A stretch of 64,000 nt of DNA from an uncultured Lachnoclostridium sp. (GTDB lineage Bacteria > Bacillota > Clostridia > Lachnospirales > Lachnospiraceae): contig CAMKRZ010000002.1 in NCBI GenBank assembly GCA_946415315.1, forward strand, positions 186,001 through 250,000, written 5' to 3'. A program made the position numbers and the translations under genes. Under the pieces are notes generated by a model. The model made no database searches. It had not been told where the DNA came from and was given only the letters and a program-made list of their open reading frames with translations. This document shows, one piece after another, positions 18,414 to 28,653 of the stretch (the stretch's first letter is position 1; each line of letters starts with the position of its first letter).

Positions 18414-20517
18414 GATGAACACTCCTTTCATCCTCATTCCTGCAGTTATCGGTAATCGTTCGCATTCCTGCCGTAGTCTTACAGATCAGCCCGTCGCACA
18501 GAAGCAACAGCGCAGGAAGCGCCGCGATAACCATCAACATACTGATCACGGCACCGCGCGCCATCAGATAGCACATGGAACTGATGATATCAATCTCCGA
18601 GTACACCGCAACCCCGAATGTCGCCGCGAACAGCCCTATTCCGGAGACCAGGATCGACGGTATTGAAGTCGCAAGTGCCGTCTGCACGGAAGCTTTTCTT
18701 CCGGCCCCCTGTGCTCTCTCCTTCTTGTACCGGGTCGTCATCAGGATCGCGTAATCCACGGTGGCTCCGAGCTGGATCGTGCTGATACAGATCGGTGCGA
18801 TAAACGGAAGCCTCTGTCCGAGATAATGCGGCATTCCCAGGTTGATGAATATAGCTACTTCAATCACCGAAATCAAAATCACCGGCAATGTCAGACTCTT
18901 CTCCACCAGTGCGATGATCACAAAGATCGCTACGATTGAAACAATGTTGACGATCCGGAAATCCCGGTCGGTCGTTTCGATCATATCCTTCATACACGGT
19001 GCCTCACCGATCAGCATACCGCCCTCATCGTATTTCTTCAGGATTGAATTCAACTCAGCCACCTGTGCGTTAACCTCGTCGCTGGCGCAGGAATACTCCG
19101 AGTTGATCAGCAACAGTTCCCATCGGTCGCTCTTGAGAAGCGAAGTCACGGATTTCGGAAGCATCTCCTCCGGGACGGAGGAACCGACAACGGATTCCAG
19201 CGAAAGAACGTAACGCACGCCGGCGACCGACTCCATTTCCCGGCTCATTTCCCGCACTGTCTTAGGCGAAAGTGTCGCATCGGCGAGCACCATGTGCGTG
19301 GACGCGATGTCGAACTTCTCGTTCAGTTTGCTGTTCGCGATCACGCATTCCATGTCCTTCGGGAGTGTCTCGAGCATATCGTAGTACACCTCGTCGGACG
19401 TCTTTTCATATCCGTAAAATGCCGGCACGATCAGAATGGCAAAGATCAGCAGAAATACGGAAAAATATTTTACGATGACGGATGCGGGTTTATTCATTTT
19501 CGGAAGCAGTGAGCGATGTTTTGTCTTCCGGAGAAGCCCGTCAAATAACAGGATCAGCGACGGAAGCACGGTCACACAGCCGATGACGCCGAAGACCACA
19601 CCCTTGGCCATGACAAGACCGAGGTCACGTCCCATCGTGTAGGACATAAAGCACAGCGCGATAAAACCTGCGATCGTCGTGATCGAACTCCCGACCACAC
19701 TGGTGAGCGTCTCGTGGATGGCCTGTGCCATCGCTTCCTTACGGTCGTCCTGTCGTTTGCACTGTTCGTTGTAACTGTTCCACAGGAAAATGGAATAGTC
19801 CATCGTGACTGCCAGTTGCAACACCGCCGAAAGCGCCTTCGTAATGTAGGAGATCTCTCCGAAGAAGTAATTGGTTCCGAGGTTCAGAACGATCATCATC
19901 GCAATGGAGAGCAAAAACACAAACGGTGCCGCGTAATTGTCCAGCAGGATAAGCATTGCCGCCAACGCCAGCACAACTGCGATCCCGACATAAATCGGCT
20001 CTTCTCTCTCGCACAGGTCTTTCAGGTCGGTTACCATCGCCGACATTCCCGTGACAAAGCACTGTTTCCCGGCAACGGAACGGATTTCGCGGATGGCGTC
20101 CATCGTGACATCAGCCGATGTCGAAGTATCGAAAAAGACTGCCATCATCGTTGCATCGTCAGCAATAAACGCACTGCGGATCTTCTCGGGGAGAATTTCT
20201 GTCGGGATAGAAAGATCCGCCAGGGAATCGTACCAGACAACACTTTCCACATGATCGATCGCGGTGATCTTCTGTTTCAGTTCTGCAACATCCCTCTCCG
20301 GCATATTTTCCAGCACGAGGAAGGAAAATGCCCCTTTACCGAACTCCTTCATCAACTCATCCTGCCCCTGAACCGTCTCCATATCGGTGGGCAGATAGGT
20401 GAGCATGTCGTAGTTGACTCTCGTGTGCACATATCCAAAAACAGCCGGCACCATCAGCAGGATCGTTACGATCAGGATGGGAATCCGGTGTTTCACAACT
20501 GCATGCGCAAATCTCAT
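18394..20517 (-). CDS. RND/MMPL-family transporter
   Basis: About 710 aa, two 5-6 TM blocks, two large extracytoplasmic loops, TMDYSIFLWNSYNE and TVDYAILMTTRYK signatures. Confidence 0.9.
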   Translation of the reverse strand: MRFAHAVVKHRIPILIVTILLMVPAVFGYVHTRVNYDMLTYLPTDMETVQGQDELMKEFGKGAFSFLVLENMPERDVAELKQKITAIDHVESVVWYDSLADLSIPTEILPEKIRSAFIADDATMMAVFFDTSTSADVTMDAIREIRSVAGKQCFVTGMSAMVTDLKDLCEREEPIYVGIAVVLALAAMLILLDNYAAPFVFLLSIAMMIVLNLGTNYFFGEISYITKALSAVLQLAVTMDYSIFLWNSYNEQCKRQDDRKEAMAQAIHETLTSVVGSSITTIAGFIALCFMSYTMGRDLGLVMAKGVVFGVIGCVTVLPSLILLFDGLLRKTKHRSLLPKMNKPASVIVKYFSVFLLIFAILIVPAFYGYEKTSDEVYYDMLETLPKDMECVIANSKLNEKFDIASTHMVLADATLSPKTVREMSREMESVAGVRYVLSLESVVGSSVPEEMLPKSVTSLLKSDRWELLLINSEYSCASDEVNAQVAELNSILKKYDEGGMLIGEAPCMKDMIETTDRDFRIVNIVSIVAIFVIIALVEKSLTLPVILISVIEVAIFINLGMPHYLGQRLPFIAPICISTIQLGATVDYAILMTTRYKKERAQGAGRKASVQTALATSIPSILVSGIGLFAATFGVAVYSEIDIISSMCYLMARGAVISMLMVIAALPALLLLCDGLICKTTAGMRTITDNCRNEDERSVHHERYVG

Positions 20518-20632
20518 GTCTATCATTCCTTTCTTTTGTCTTCTTCGTCGGCATTGAACGTGTCTAACGTCCTCACGCTCTATCTGCGGGGTATTCTATC
20601 CGCCCGCAGAACCGTCTTCCACGGGCAAAATA

Positions 20633-20663
20633 AGACTCGTGTCCGAAATTCAGACACGAGTCT
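20633..20663. promoter_or_regulatory. Perfect 11-bp inverted repeat between tetR and RND gene (terminator or operator)
   Basis: AGACTCGTGTC-cgaaattca-GACACGAGTCT. Confidence 0.6.
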
Positions 20664-20695
20664 ATGTTTGTCTAAACAATATGCGGTTTTTAAAA

Positions 20696-21268
20696 CTACT
20701 TGTGACTGTTATCCTCCAGGATCCGACGGATCATTTCCTCCGGAAGTCCCCGGTGCAACTCGCAGAAACGACGGATCTGTTCCGTCACATCGGATGACAT
20801 TTTCTCGCTGAGCCAGGCAATTGTAAGGCCGAAGCATTCACATCGATAAAACCGCTCGATAATCTCCCGGTCAAACTCACTGACTTCCGCTCCCTCAAAA
20901 ACCTTGTCTGCATAGGCGTGGACAACATAATCGCAGACATCCCACAGATATCTCTCAAAGATGTCCCTGCTTACGGAGTTGAAGATGTGAAGGATTGCTC
21001 TGCGGTTTTCCTTCCCGAAGCTGATGGCCGCATGCAGGGCGGTTTCCAGCGAATCGATCGTTGAATACTCCGAGATGATCCTGTCCGCTTCCTCCTGCGC
21101 GATCTCCTCGATCAACGCGAGAATATCCGGGTAATGGTAATAGAACGAGTTTCGGTTTATCCCGCACTCCGCAACCAGCTGCTTCACCGTGATCTGGGAC
21201 AGCGGTTTCTCGTTGAGCATCGCCAGAAACGTGCGTTTTATCTCTTTCTTCATAAGATCTGCGCCCAT
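20696..21268 (-). CDS. TetR-family transcriptional regulator
   Basis: TFLAMLNEKPLSQITVKQLVAECGINRNSFYYHYPD HTH; start moved to MGADLMKKE. Confidence 0.9.
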   Translation of the reverse strand: MGADLMKKEIKRTFLAMLNEKPLSQITVKQLVAECGINRNSFYYHYPDILALIEEIAQEEADRIISEYSTIDSLETALHAAISFGKENRRAILHIFNSVSRDIFERYLWDVCDYVVHAYADKVFEGAEVSEFDREIIERFYRCECFGLTIAWLSEKMSSDVTEQIRRFCELHRGLPEEMIRRILEDNSHK

Positions 21269-21314
21269 CGTATCTCTCCTGTGTGGCAACGGATTTCCGT
21301 TTATACGGAATACA

Positions 21315-21343
21315 ACACGGCCGCGAGGTTTCCCCCGCGACCG
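21315..21343 (-). terminator. Terminator of thrS
   Basis: Minus strand ACGGTCGCG/CGCGGCCGT hairpin after the stop codon. Confidence 0.5.
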
Positions 21344-21353
21344 TTTTCTTTGA

Positions 21354-23321
21354 TTACTGTGCGTTCTCTTCCACTTCGATCTTGCGGATAACTTTACCGT
21401 CAATCTCCTCGCGGATCGCTGCGATGAAATCAGCGAGAGGCTTTGCGCCCTCGTCGCCCAGGAAGCGGCTGCGGACGGACACAAGTCCCTCCTCGGCTTC
21501 CTTCGCGCCGACTACAAGCATGTACGGAATGCGCTCGAGACGCGCCTCGCGGATCTTGTAACCGATCTTCTCGGAACGGCTGTCGGACGTTGCAAGGATG
21601 CCCGCCTTCTTCAGCTCGGCGCGCACGGAATCCGCATAGTCGTTGTACTTCTCGGAGATCGGAAGCACGCGAACCTGCTCCGGGCACAGCCACGTCGGGA
21701 ACTGGCCTGCATAGTGCTCGATCAGCCATGCGAGCGTACGCTCGTAACAGCCCATCGACGTACGGTGGATGATCCACGGCTGCGCCTTGTTGCCGTCGGC
21801 ATCGATGTAATACATACCGAACTTCTGGGCGCTCTCACAGTCGAGCTGGATCGTCACCATCGTGTCTTCCTTGCCGTATACGTTCTTCGCCTGAATGTCG
21901 ATCTTCGGTCCGTAAAATGCAGCTTCGCCGTCGGCTTCCGTAAACTTGATGCCGTTCTTGTTCATGACATCGCGGAGGTACTGCTGCGTCGAGTTCCAAT
22001 ACTCCTCGTCGCCCTCGTACTTCTCCTTGTTCTCGGGATCCCACTTGGACAGACGGTACGTCACGTCGCCGTCGATGCCGAGCGTCTTCATGACATAGTT
22101 GGCAAGCTCAACACATCTCGTAAGCTCTTCCTCCGCCTGGTCCGGACGGAGAACAATATGGCCTTCCGTGATCGTGAACTGGCGAACTCTCGTCAGACCG
22201 TGCATCTCGCCGGAATCCTCGTTTCTAAACAGCGTGCTCGTCTCGGACATGCGGTACGGCAGGTCGCGGTAGGAACGCTGCTCATTCATATATACATAGT
22301 ACTGGAACGGACACGTCATCGGGCGAAGCGCCATGACTTCCTTGCCCTCACCTGCATCCTTGTTCAGGATGAACATGCCGTCCATATAGTGATCCCAGTG
22401 GCCGGAAATCTTGTACAGATCGGACTTTGCCATCAGAGGCGTTCTCGTGCGGACATAGCCCCACTCATTGTCCTCAAGATCTTCCATCCAGCGCTGCAGC
22501 GTCATGATCATCTTCGTTCCCTTGGGCGTGAAAAGCGGCAGACCCTGGCCGATGACATCCGCCGTCAGGAACAGCTTCATCTCGCGGCCGAGCTTGTTGT
22601 GATCGCGCTTCTTGATATCCTCAAGGTGTGCCAGATACGCGTCGAGGTCCGCATTTTTCGTAAATGCCGTGCCGTAGATACGCGTCAGCATCTTGTTCTT
22701 CTCGCTGCCTCTCCAGTAAGCGCCCGAGGACGAGATCAGTTTGAACGCCTTGATCGGCTTCGTGCTCATCAGGTGAGGGCCTGCACACAGGTCGACGAAA
22801 CCTCCCTGATCGTAAAATGAGAGCTCCGCGTCCTCCGGCAGATCGTTGATCAGCTCCACCTTGTACGGCTCTCCGCGCTTCTCCATCAGCTCGATGGCCT
22901 CCGCGCGGGACAGCGTAAATCTCTTGAGTTCGTTGCCTTCCTTGATGATCTTCTTCATCTCCGCCTCAATCGCATCGAGTGCCGCGCGGTCCAGAGGCTC
23001 CATGTCGAAGTCATAGTAGAAACCGGTGTCGATCGACGGGCCGATCGCGCACTTTGCGTCGGGATACAGGCGCTTTACCGCCTCCGCGAGCACGTGCGAC
23101 GTGGTATGGCGGTATGCCGCCTTGCCGGCGTCGTCATTAAATGTCAGAATATTCAGCGAGCAGTCGCTGTCAATGACGGTACGAAGGTCCTTCACCTTGC
23201 CGTCCACCTCGCCTGCGCATGCCATGCGCGCGAGTCCCTCGCTCAGATCCGCAGCGATGTCGATGATGCTCATCGGCTGCGAGTACTCCTTGACGGAGCC
23301 GTCTTTCAACGTGATCTTCAT
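21354..23321 (-). CDS. thrS: Threonyl-tRNA synthetase
   Basis: TGS domain N-terminus, class II motifs, WLCPEQVRVLPIS. Confidence 0.97.
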   Translation of the reverse strand: MKITLKDGSVKEYSQPMSIIDIAADLSEGLARMACAGEVDGKVKDLRTVIDSDCSLNILTFNDDAGKAAYRHTTSHVLAEAVKRLYPDAKCAIGPSIDTGFYYDFDMEPLDRAALDAIEAEMKKIIKEGNELKRFTLSRAEAIELMEKRGEPYKVELINDLPEDAELSFYDQGGFVDLCAGPHLMSTKPIKAFKLISSSGAYWRGSEKNKMLTRIYGTAFTKNADLDAYLAHLEDIKKRDHNKLGREMKLFLTADVIGQGLPLFTPKGTKMIMTLQRWMEDLEDNEWGYVRTRTPLMAKSDLYKISGHWDHYMDGMFILNKDAGEGKEVMALRPMTCPFQYYVYMNEQRSYRDLPYRMSETSTLFRNEDSGEMHGLTRVRQFTITEGHIVLRPDQAEEELTRCVELANYVMKTLGIDGDVTYRLSKWDPENKEKYEGDEEYWNSTQQYLRDVMNKNGIKFTEADGEAAFYGPKIDIQAKNVYGKEDTMVTIQLDCESAQKFGMYYIDADGNKAQPWIIHRTSMGCYERTLAWLIEHYAGQFPTWLCPEQVRVLPISEKYNDYADSVRAELKKAGILATSDSRSEKIGYKIREARLERIPYMLVVGAKEAEEGLVSVRSRFLGDEGAKPLADFIAAIREEIDGKVIRKIEVEENAQ

Positions 23322-23416
23322 GTTGATCTCCTTTCGTTGTCACGGTAATGTGCGCGTCGTCGGGATTTCCGTATTCTTCGGTCCTGCTTGGTATTACCCC
23401 TGAGAATCGTTGGATA

Positions 23417-23660
23417 CAAAAAATCCCTGCCGACACTTTCGTATCAACAGGGACGAATATACTTCGCGGTTCCACCCTATTTGGCTCTCATGAGAAAGCC
23501 CACTTCATTGTGACGATAACGGAATCACCGGACCGGATTAGGGTCGCTCGGGAGCGGTCTTCCGCACGGTTCCCGCCGGACGCTCTCAGCCTGCCTTCGC
23601 ATGCGTCCTTCTCTGTTCGTGAACACGGAGTGCGTACTGCTTCTCCTTCAACGCTTTGTT
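23417..23660 (-). promoter_or_regulatory. T-box leader of thrS with terminator
   Basis: Minus strand AATAGGGTGGAACCGCGAAG T-box element (23465-23478 core), followed by CCCTGTTGATAC-GAAA-GTGTCGGCAGGGATTTTTT terminator (23417-23454); AAGGAGAAGCAG near the 5' end. Confidence 0.9.
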
Positions 23661-23667
23661 TGAAACG

Positions 23668-23695
23668 ATTATAGCACCGAAGCTGGGAAAGTCAA
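23668..23695 (-). promoter_or_regulatory. Promoter of T-box/thrS transcript
   Basis: TTGACT - 16 bp - TATAAT on the minus strand. Confidence 0.75.
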
Positions 23696-23801
23696 GGGGG
23701 ATTTGCTGTAGTTTTTCACAATTTTCCGTGGCCGTTTCCGTCTTGAAATGCCTTCTTTTCCACGCTATACTGAGAAAAATGACTGACGAAAGGATCATTC
23801 G

Positions 23802-26800
23802 ATGAACCGACTCTTCACAGACAACTGGACCTTCGGACTGTACTCGACGAACGCAACGACGGAGGAACTGCTCGCAGGCTCCGAGGCACACCGCATCCGG
23901 GATTTTTCGCCGGTCGACATTCCACACGACTGGCTGATCGATCATGCAAATGACCTGTATCAGGATGGCATAGGCTGCTACCGCAAGACCTTCTCGCTTC
24001 CTCTCCGCGCAGGGACATATCCGCTGCAGAGTCCACGGTATTTTCTGCGGTTTGAGGGCGTTTACATGGATTCGCGCTGTTATCTGAACGGGCGCGAAGT
24101 TTTCGCGTGGCCGTACGGTTACACCACGTTTGAATTTGAGATCACGCCGCACCTGCGTGACGGCGATAACGAGCTTGTTGTGACCGTTACATACCAAAGT
24201 CCGAACACGCGCTGGTACTCGGGTGCCGGCATTTACCGGAATGTTCACCTGATCACCCGCTATGACCCCTGCCTCGCTTCCGACGGCATCTATGCGGTTG
24301 CCACGCCGGTCTGTGAATCCCGCAACGGGGACGGAGTGTTTCCGGGGGAGAGCATTCTCTCGGTCGACACGGGGATCAGCATACAGGCCCCTGTCATCGA
24401 ACAGACCTATCTGCTCCGTCAGACTCTTCGCGATGCCGACGGTACCATCGTCGCGACTTCGGACGACGAGTTCTCTTTCACAGGCACGCATGCCTGCCGT
24501 ACGCAGACGCTCACGGTCAAGGACGCACACGCATGGGACATTGACTGTCCTTACCTCTACGAGCTGACGACGGAGTTATTCCTTCCGTGGGGATTCCCGC
24601 GGGAATATGCTTTCCTTGATTCTCACACGAGCCGGATCGGTTTCCGCTCCGTGCGGCTTGATCCCGATCGTGGTTTCTTTTTAAACGGCCGCCCCGTAAA
24701 ACTTCACGGAGCCTGCATGCACCACGACCTCGGAGCTCTCGGCGCCGCCGTAAACAAAGTGGCAACGAAGCGCCAGCTCCTCTCCCTTCTCGCGATGGGC
24801 GTGAACGCCGTCCGCACCTCCCACAACCCGCCCTCCGTCGAGTTCATGGATCTGTGTGACGAGCTCGGCATCCTCGTAGACTCGGAAGCCTTCGACATGT
24901 GGGAACTCCACAAGACCGACCACGACTACGCGACCTTCTTCCGTGATCATTGGAAAATGGATGTCGCCTCGTGGGTCCGCCGTGACCGCAGCCGCCCTTC
25001 GGTAATCTTCTGGAGCATCGGCAACGAGATCTACGACACCCACACGGAGCGGGGCCTCATAGTCACGCGCGAGCTTCGCGATGAAGTACGTCTGCACGAT
25101 TACCGCCACCATGCGTTCGTCACCATCGGCTCGAACTATGTCGCCTGGGAAGGCGCGCAGCGATGCGCGGATCTTCTCGAGGCATCGGGCTACAACTATC
25201 TCGAGCGCCTCTACGATGAGCATCACGAGCGCTACCCGCACTGGTGCATCTACGGAAGTGAGACGTCGTCGACCGTGCAGAGCCGGGGGGTGTATCATTT
25301 TCCGGCGGATGTGCGCCTGCTGACGTTTACGGACGGCCAGTGCTCCTCGCTATCCAACTGTTCGACCAACTGGGGCGCGAAAAATCCGACCGTCGTCATC
25401 ATCGGAGACCGCGATGCTTCATTCTCCCTCGGGCAGTTCATCTGGACCGGCTGGGACTACATCGGCGAGCCCACACCCTATCATTCGAAAAATTCGTTCT
25501 TCGGGCAGTGTGATACCGCCGGTTTCCCGAAGGATTCGTACTACATCTATCAGGCCGGCTGGACGGACGCTTCCGTTAACCCTATGGTGCACATCGTGCC
25601 GTACTGGGACTTCAATGAAGGACAAATGATCGACGTGCAGGTCTTCTCCAACTGCCCGAAGGTGGAACTGCTCAGGGACGGCATCTCCCTCGGCACGCGC
25701 GACATCGATGTGCTTCACGGGCAGGAATTGCACGGCGCATGGCGGTTCCCGTATCATCCGGGTGTGCTCACCGCAATCGCCTACGACACGGAAGGCAATG
25801 TCGTAGCGACCGACGTTCAGCGCTCGTTCGGTGATCCCGTTTCGATCGTACTCGAGCCGGATAAAACGACTGTGACCGCTGACGGTGAGGACATGATCTT
25901 CATCGCGGTCTCCACGGTCGACGCGAACGGCATCTTCGTCGCTAATGCCCGCAACCGCATGAACGTAACCGTCACCGGTGCCGCCCGACTCGTCGGCATG
26001 GACAACGGTGACAGTACCGATTACGACGAATACAAAGGCACCTCCCGAAGACTCTTCTCCGGAAGGCTTCTTCTGATGCTCGCGGCCTGCAGGGAACCGG
26101 GTGTGATTACCGTGAAGGTTTCCTCCGCGGGACTTCCGGACGCGGAGCTGCACCTGACCGCTGCCGGGGCAGACACGCCGGTCAATCCCGCGGTCTGCGC
26201 GACTGCATGTAACGCAGCCCGGATCACGGACGAACTCATCCTCAACGAGGTTCCGATCCGCAAGATTGCGCTCTCCATTCCGGATGACAACCCGGAACTG
26301 ACTCCCGATCGTCGGGAAATGACGGTGACAGCGAAAATTTTTCCCGCAAACGCAACATTCGGCGAGCTTTCGTTCCGCGTGTTGACCGCGGACGGCATTG
26401 ACTCCGCGGCGATCCGGGTCACTCCTCTTCCTGACGGACATTCCGCGAAGATTACGGCGATCGGCGATGAGGAGCGATGCTTCCTGTACGCATTTGCCGA
26501 CAACGGCAAGCCCCATGCCGATGTGATCTCAAGCCTAGAGCTGCGAAGCATCGGGCTCGGCAGAGCGACCACAGACCCCTATGAGTTTGTCAACGCTATC
26601 CGCTATGACGAGAGCAATCAAAAGCCCACGCTCAGTTTCGACGGCGGCGCATTTACCGCGGACGAACCGACGTGGCTTCGATTTGACAATGTGGACTTCG
26701 GCGACTACGGTTCCGACACGATCACAATCCCGATCTTCTCCTTCTCGGATATCGTTCCGATCGAGGTCTGGGAGGGCACGCCGAAGGAAGCCGGCAGTAC

Positions 26801-27320
26801 ACTTCTCTTCAGCGGCAACTACGAGGCAAAGAGCTGGTACAACCACTATCAGTCCAACACCTTCCGCCTCAGCAAGCGCCTGCGCGGCGTGACAAGCCTG
26901 TCGATTTTGCTTCCGTTCCGCCTGTCGCTGCACGGATTCGTCTTCGAACGGATCGAGAAAGCATGGGCTGAGATCAGCGTGACCGAGCTTGTCTCCGCGA
27001 GCGGCGACAACTACCGTGTGGAATCTGACGGCGTGTACGGGATCACCAACAATGTGGACCTCGGCTTCGGCGAGTTTGACTTCGGTGAGCGCGGTGCCCG
27101 ATCGATCAGCGTTGTCGGTCGGTCGCATGTGCCGCAATGCACGATCCATCTGCATTTTTCGAAGGACGGGATCACGGAGACGCAGATCATCGACATTCCG
27201 AAGACGGAAACAACGGATACTTTCACGTTCCCTCTCGAGCCGATGTACGATATCTGCGCAGTGAACTTCATCTTCCTTCCCGGAAGCAACTTCGATCTGG
27301 TATCGTTCCGGTTTGAGTAG
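23802..27320 (+). CDS. Glycoside hydrolase family 2 (beta-galactosidase-like), 1172 aa
   Basis: DIPHDWLIDH, GACMHHDLGALGAA, RTSHNPPS, SIGNEIYDTH, GSETSSTVQSRG motifs. Confidence 0.93.
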   Translation: MNRLFTDNWTFGLYSTNATTEELLAGSEAHRIRDFSPVDIPHDWLIDHANDLYQDGIGCYRKTFSLPLRAGTYPLQSPRYFLRFEGVYMDSRCYLNGREVFAWPYGYTTFEFEITPHLRDGDNELVVTVTYQSPNTRWYSGAGIYRNVHLITRYDPCLASDGIYAVATPVCESRNGDGVFPGESILSVDTGISIQAPVIEQTYLLRQTLRDADGTIVATSDDEFSFTGTHACRTQTLTVKDAHAWDIDCPYLYELTTELFLPWGFPREYAFLDSHTSRIGFRSVRLDPDRGFFLNGRPVKLHGACMHHDLGALGAAVNKVATKRQLLSLLAMGVNAVRTSHNPPSVEFMDLCDELGILVDSEAFDMWELHKTDHDYATFFRDHWKMDVASWVRRDRSRPSVIFWSIGNEIYDTHTERGLIVTRELRDEVRLHDYRHHAFVTIGSNYVAWEGAQRCADLLEASGYNYLERLYDEHHERYPHWCIYGSETSSTVQSRGVYHFPADVRLLTFTDGQCSSLSNCSTNWGAKNPTVVIIGDRDASFSLGQFIWTGWDYIGEPTPYHSKNSFFGQCDTAGFPKDSYYIYQAGWTDASVNPMVHIVPYWDFNEGQMIDVQVFSNCPKVELLRDGISLGTRDIDVLHGQELHGAWRFPYHPGVLTAIAYDTEGNVVATDVQRSFGDPVSIVLEPDKTTVTADGEDMIFIAVSTVDANGIFVANARNRMNVTVTGAARLVGMDNGDSTDYDEYKGTSRRLFSGRLLLMLAACREPGVITVKVSSAGLPDAELHLTAAGADTPVNPAVCATACNAARITDELILNEVPIRKIALSIPDDNPELTPDRREMTVTAKIFPANATFGELSFRVLTADGIDSAAIRVTPLPDGHSAKITAIGDEERCFLYAFADNGKPHADVISSLELRSIGLGRATTDPYEFVNAIRYDESNQKPTLSFDGGAFTADEPTWLRFDNVDFGDYGSDTITIPIFSFSDIVPIEVWEGTPKEAGSTLLFSGNYEAKSWYNHYQSNTFRLSKRLRGVTSLSILLPFRLSLHGFVFERIEKAWAEISVTELVSASGDNYRVESDGVYGITNNVDLGFGEFDFGERGARSISVVGRSHVPQCTIHLHFSKDGITETQIIDIPKTETTDTFTFPLEPMYDICAVNFIFLPGSNFDLVSFRFE

Positions 27321-27342
27321 TTTACGAACAAGGGCAAAATGC

Positions 27343-27372
27343 GAGGCGGAACAGGCTCTCCTGCTCCGCCTC
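27343..27372. terminator. Bidirectional terminator between convergent GH2 and XRE-TPR genes
   Basis: GAGGCGGAACAG-gctctc-CTGCTCCGCCTC. Confidence 0.7.
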
Positions 27373-27381
27373 ATTTGTATG

Positions 27382-28479
27382 TTACTCTACTGCATGTTCC
27401 CTCAATTCATCGAGGATCTGCTGAAAGCGCACGTCGTCACGAAGATAATCGAACACTTCGCGGTCTTCGATCACGTGCAGACGAAGATTTGCAGCGTTCC
27501 CCGTGTAATTCTTTGACACATCCTCCTTCTTCTGATGAGTACGGTTCATCAGCAATGCGGTATAGTCAAAATCCTGATCGCGGACCCGGTCGAATTCAAA
27601 CGTATATCTGCAGCACTCCTTAAGCATTTCCAACACCTTTTCGGTATTCTGAAACTCCGCATGCACATATGCCAGGCAGTAGTAATTATATGCCACTCTA
27701 CAGTTGTAAAAACCGAGATTCCCGTCGGAATAGAGTCGCTTATACAGATCAATTCCAAACGTATACGCTTCGATCATCTCCTCATAACTGAGCCGCTTTT
27801 TAAAGGGTATGTCAGCTGCTGTATTGGCGGCCACCTCGATCAGGTCTCTCAGATACTCCTGGCAGGCCTCAACCCCTTTCTCATCGCTCAGGACCTTACA
27901 TCTCAGGTTGACACGGTTCGTGATAAAGTCTCCGCCCATGTCCGCATAATGAAGTGCTTTCTCTTCATCGACATCCCTGTATGCGAAACACAGACACTGA
28001 ATTGCACTCGCCCGGTATTCCCTGTCCGTGGAAGTGGCAAGTATTGTTTCGCCCAGTTCGACAATGCGGTTCCGTTTGTCCTCAGGGAGCGGAACATCAT
28101 CCTTGTCATCCCCGAGTGCATACATCAGATTAACCATGACCCGGATATCATTTGGGAACTCCTTGTACGCCTTCTCCCACAGTTCCAGTTCCCTCTTCGT
28201 ATCCCCATCGAAATTGTATTGCTTTCCTTCCTCCAGATACGCGTTAATGGATTCCTCGATCCGTGTGTCATCGACATTCAGCAGTTCATCCACGGTAACG
28301 CCGAAATACATCGCGATCTTCGGCAGCAATGTGATATCCGGGTAACCCTCGCCGCGCTCCCATTTTCCGACGGACTGAGGCGTGATATCGAGATGGTTGG
28401 CAAGCGCCTCCTGCGTAACATTCTTCTGCCTGCGCAGTTTGCGCAATGTATCTTTCAAATTGATTTCCACAAAATACAC
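27382..28479 (-). CDS. XRE-family HTH regulator with TPR-like C-terminal domain
   Basis: LRKLRRQKNVTQEALANHLDITPQSVGKWERGEGYPDITLLPKIA. Confidence 0.9.
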   Translation of the reverse strand: MYFVEINLKDTLRKLRRQKNVTQEALANHLDITPQSVGKWERGEGYPDITLLPKIAMYFGVTVDELLNVDDTRIEESINAYLEEGKQYNFDGDTKRELELWEKAYKEFPNDIRVMVNLMYALGDDKDDVPLPEDKRNRIVELGETILATSTDREYRASAIQCLCFAYRDVDEEKALHYADMGGDFITNRVNLRCKVLSDEKGVEACQEYLRDLIEVAANTAADIPFKKRLSYEEMIEAYTFGIDLYKRLYSDGNLGFYNCRVAYNYYCLAYVHAEFQNTEKVLEMLKECCRYTFEFDRVRDQDFDYTALLMNRTHQKKEDVSKNYTGNAANLRLHVIEDREVFDYLRDDVRFQQILDELREHAVE

Positions 28480-28596
28480 CTTCCCTTCGTTTGCAATATT
28501 CCGTGATCACTTGTCTATGATTATAATAGCACTGATCATACTTTTCAAACATCGGAAAATATAGTTTTCGTTGTATTATGCAACCATTCGTTGTAT

Positions 28597-28629
28597 CAAA
28601 AAAGAGGAACGGACGAAACCGTTCCTCTC
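28597..28629 (-). terminator. Terminator of ybaK-like gene
   Basis: Minus strand GAGGAACGG-tttcgt-CCGTTCCTC-TTTTTTG. Confidence 0.8.
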
Positions 28630-28653
28630 GCAACTTCCTTCTTACAAGCGTGT

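Noticed and set aside
23586-24530. 314-aa minus-strand ORF over the GH2 5' end and T-box
   Set aside because: Overlaps the thrS leader and is antisense to a well supported GH2 gene.
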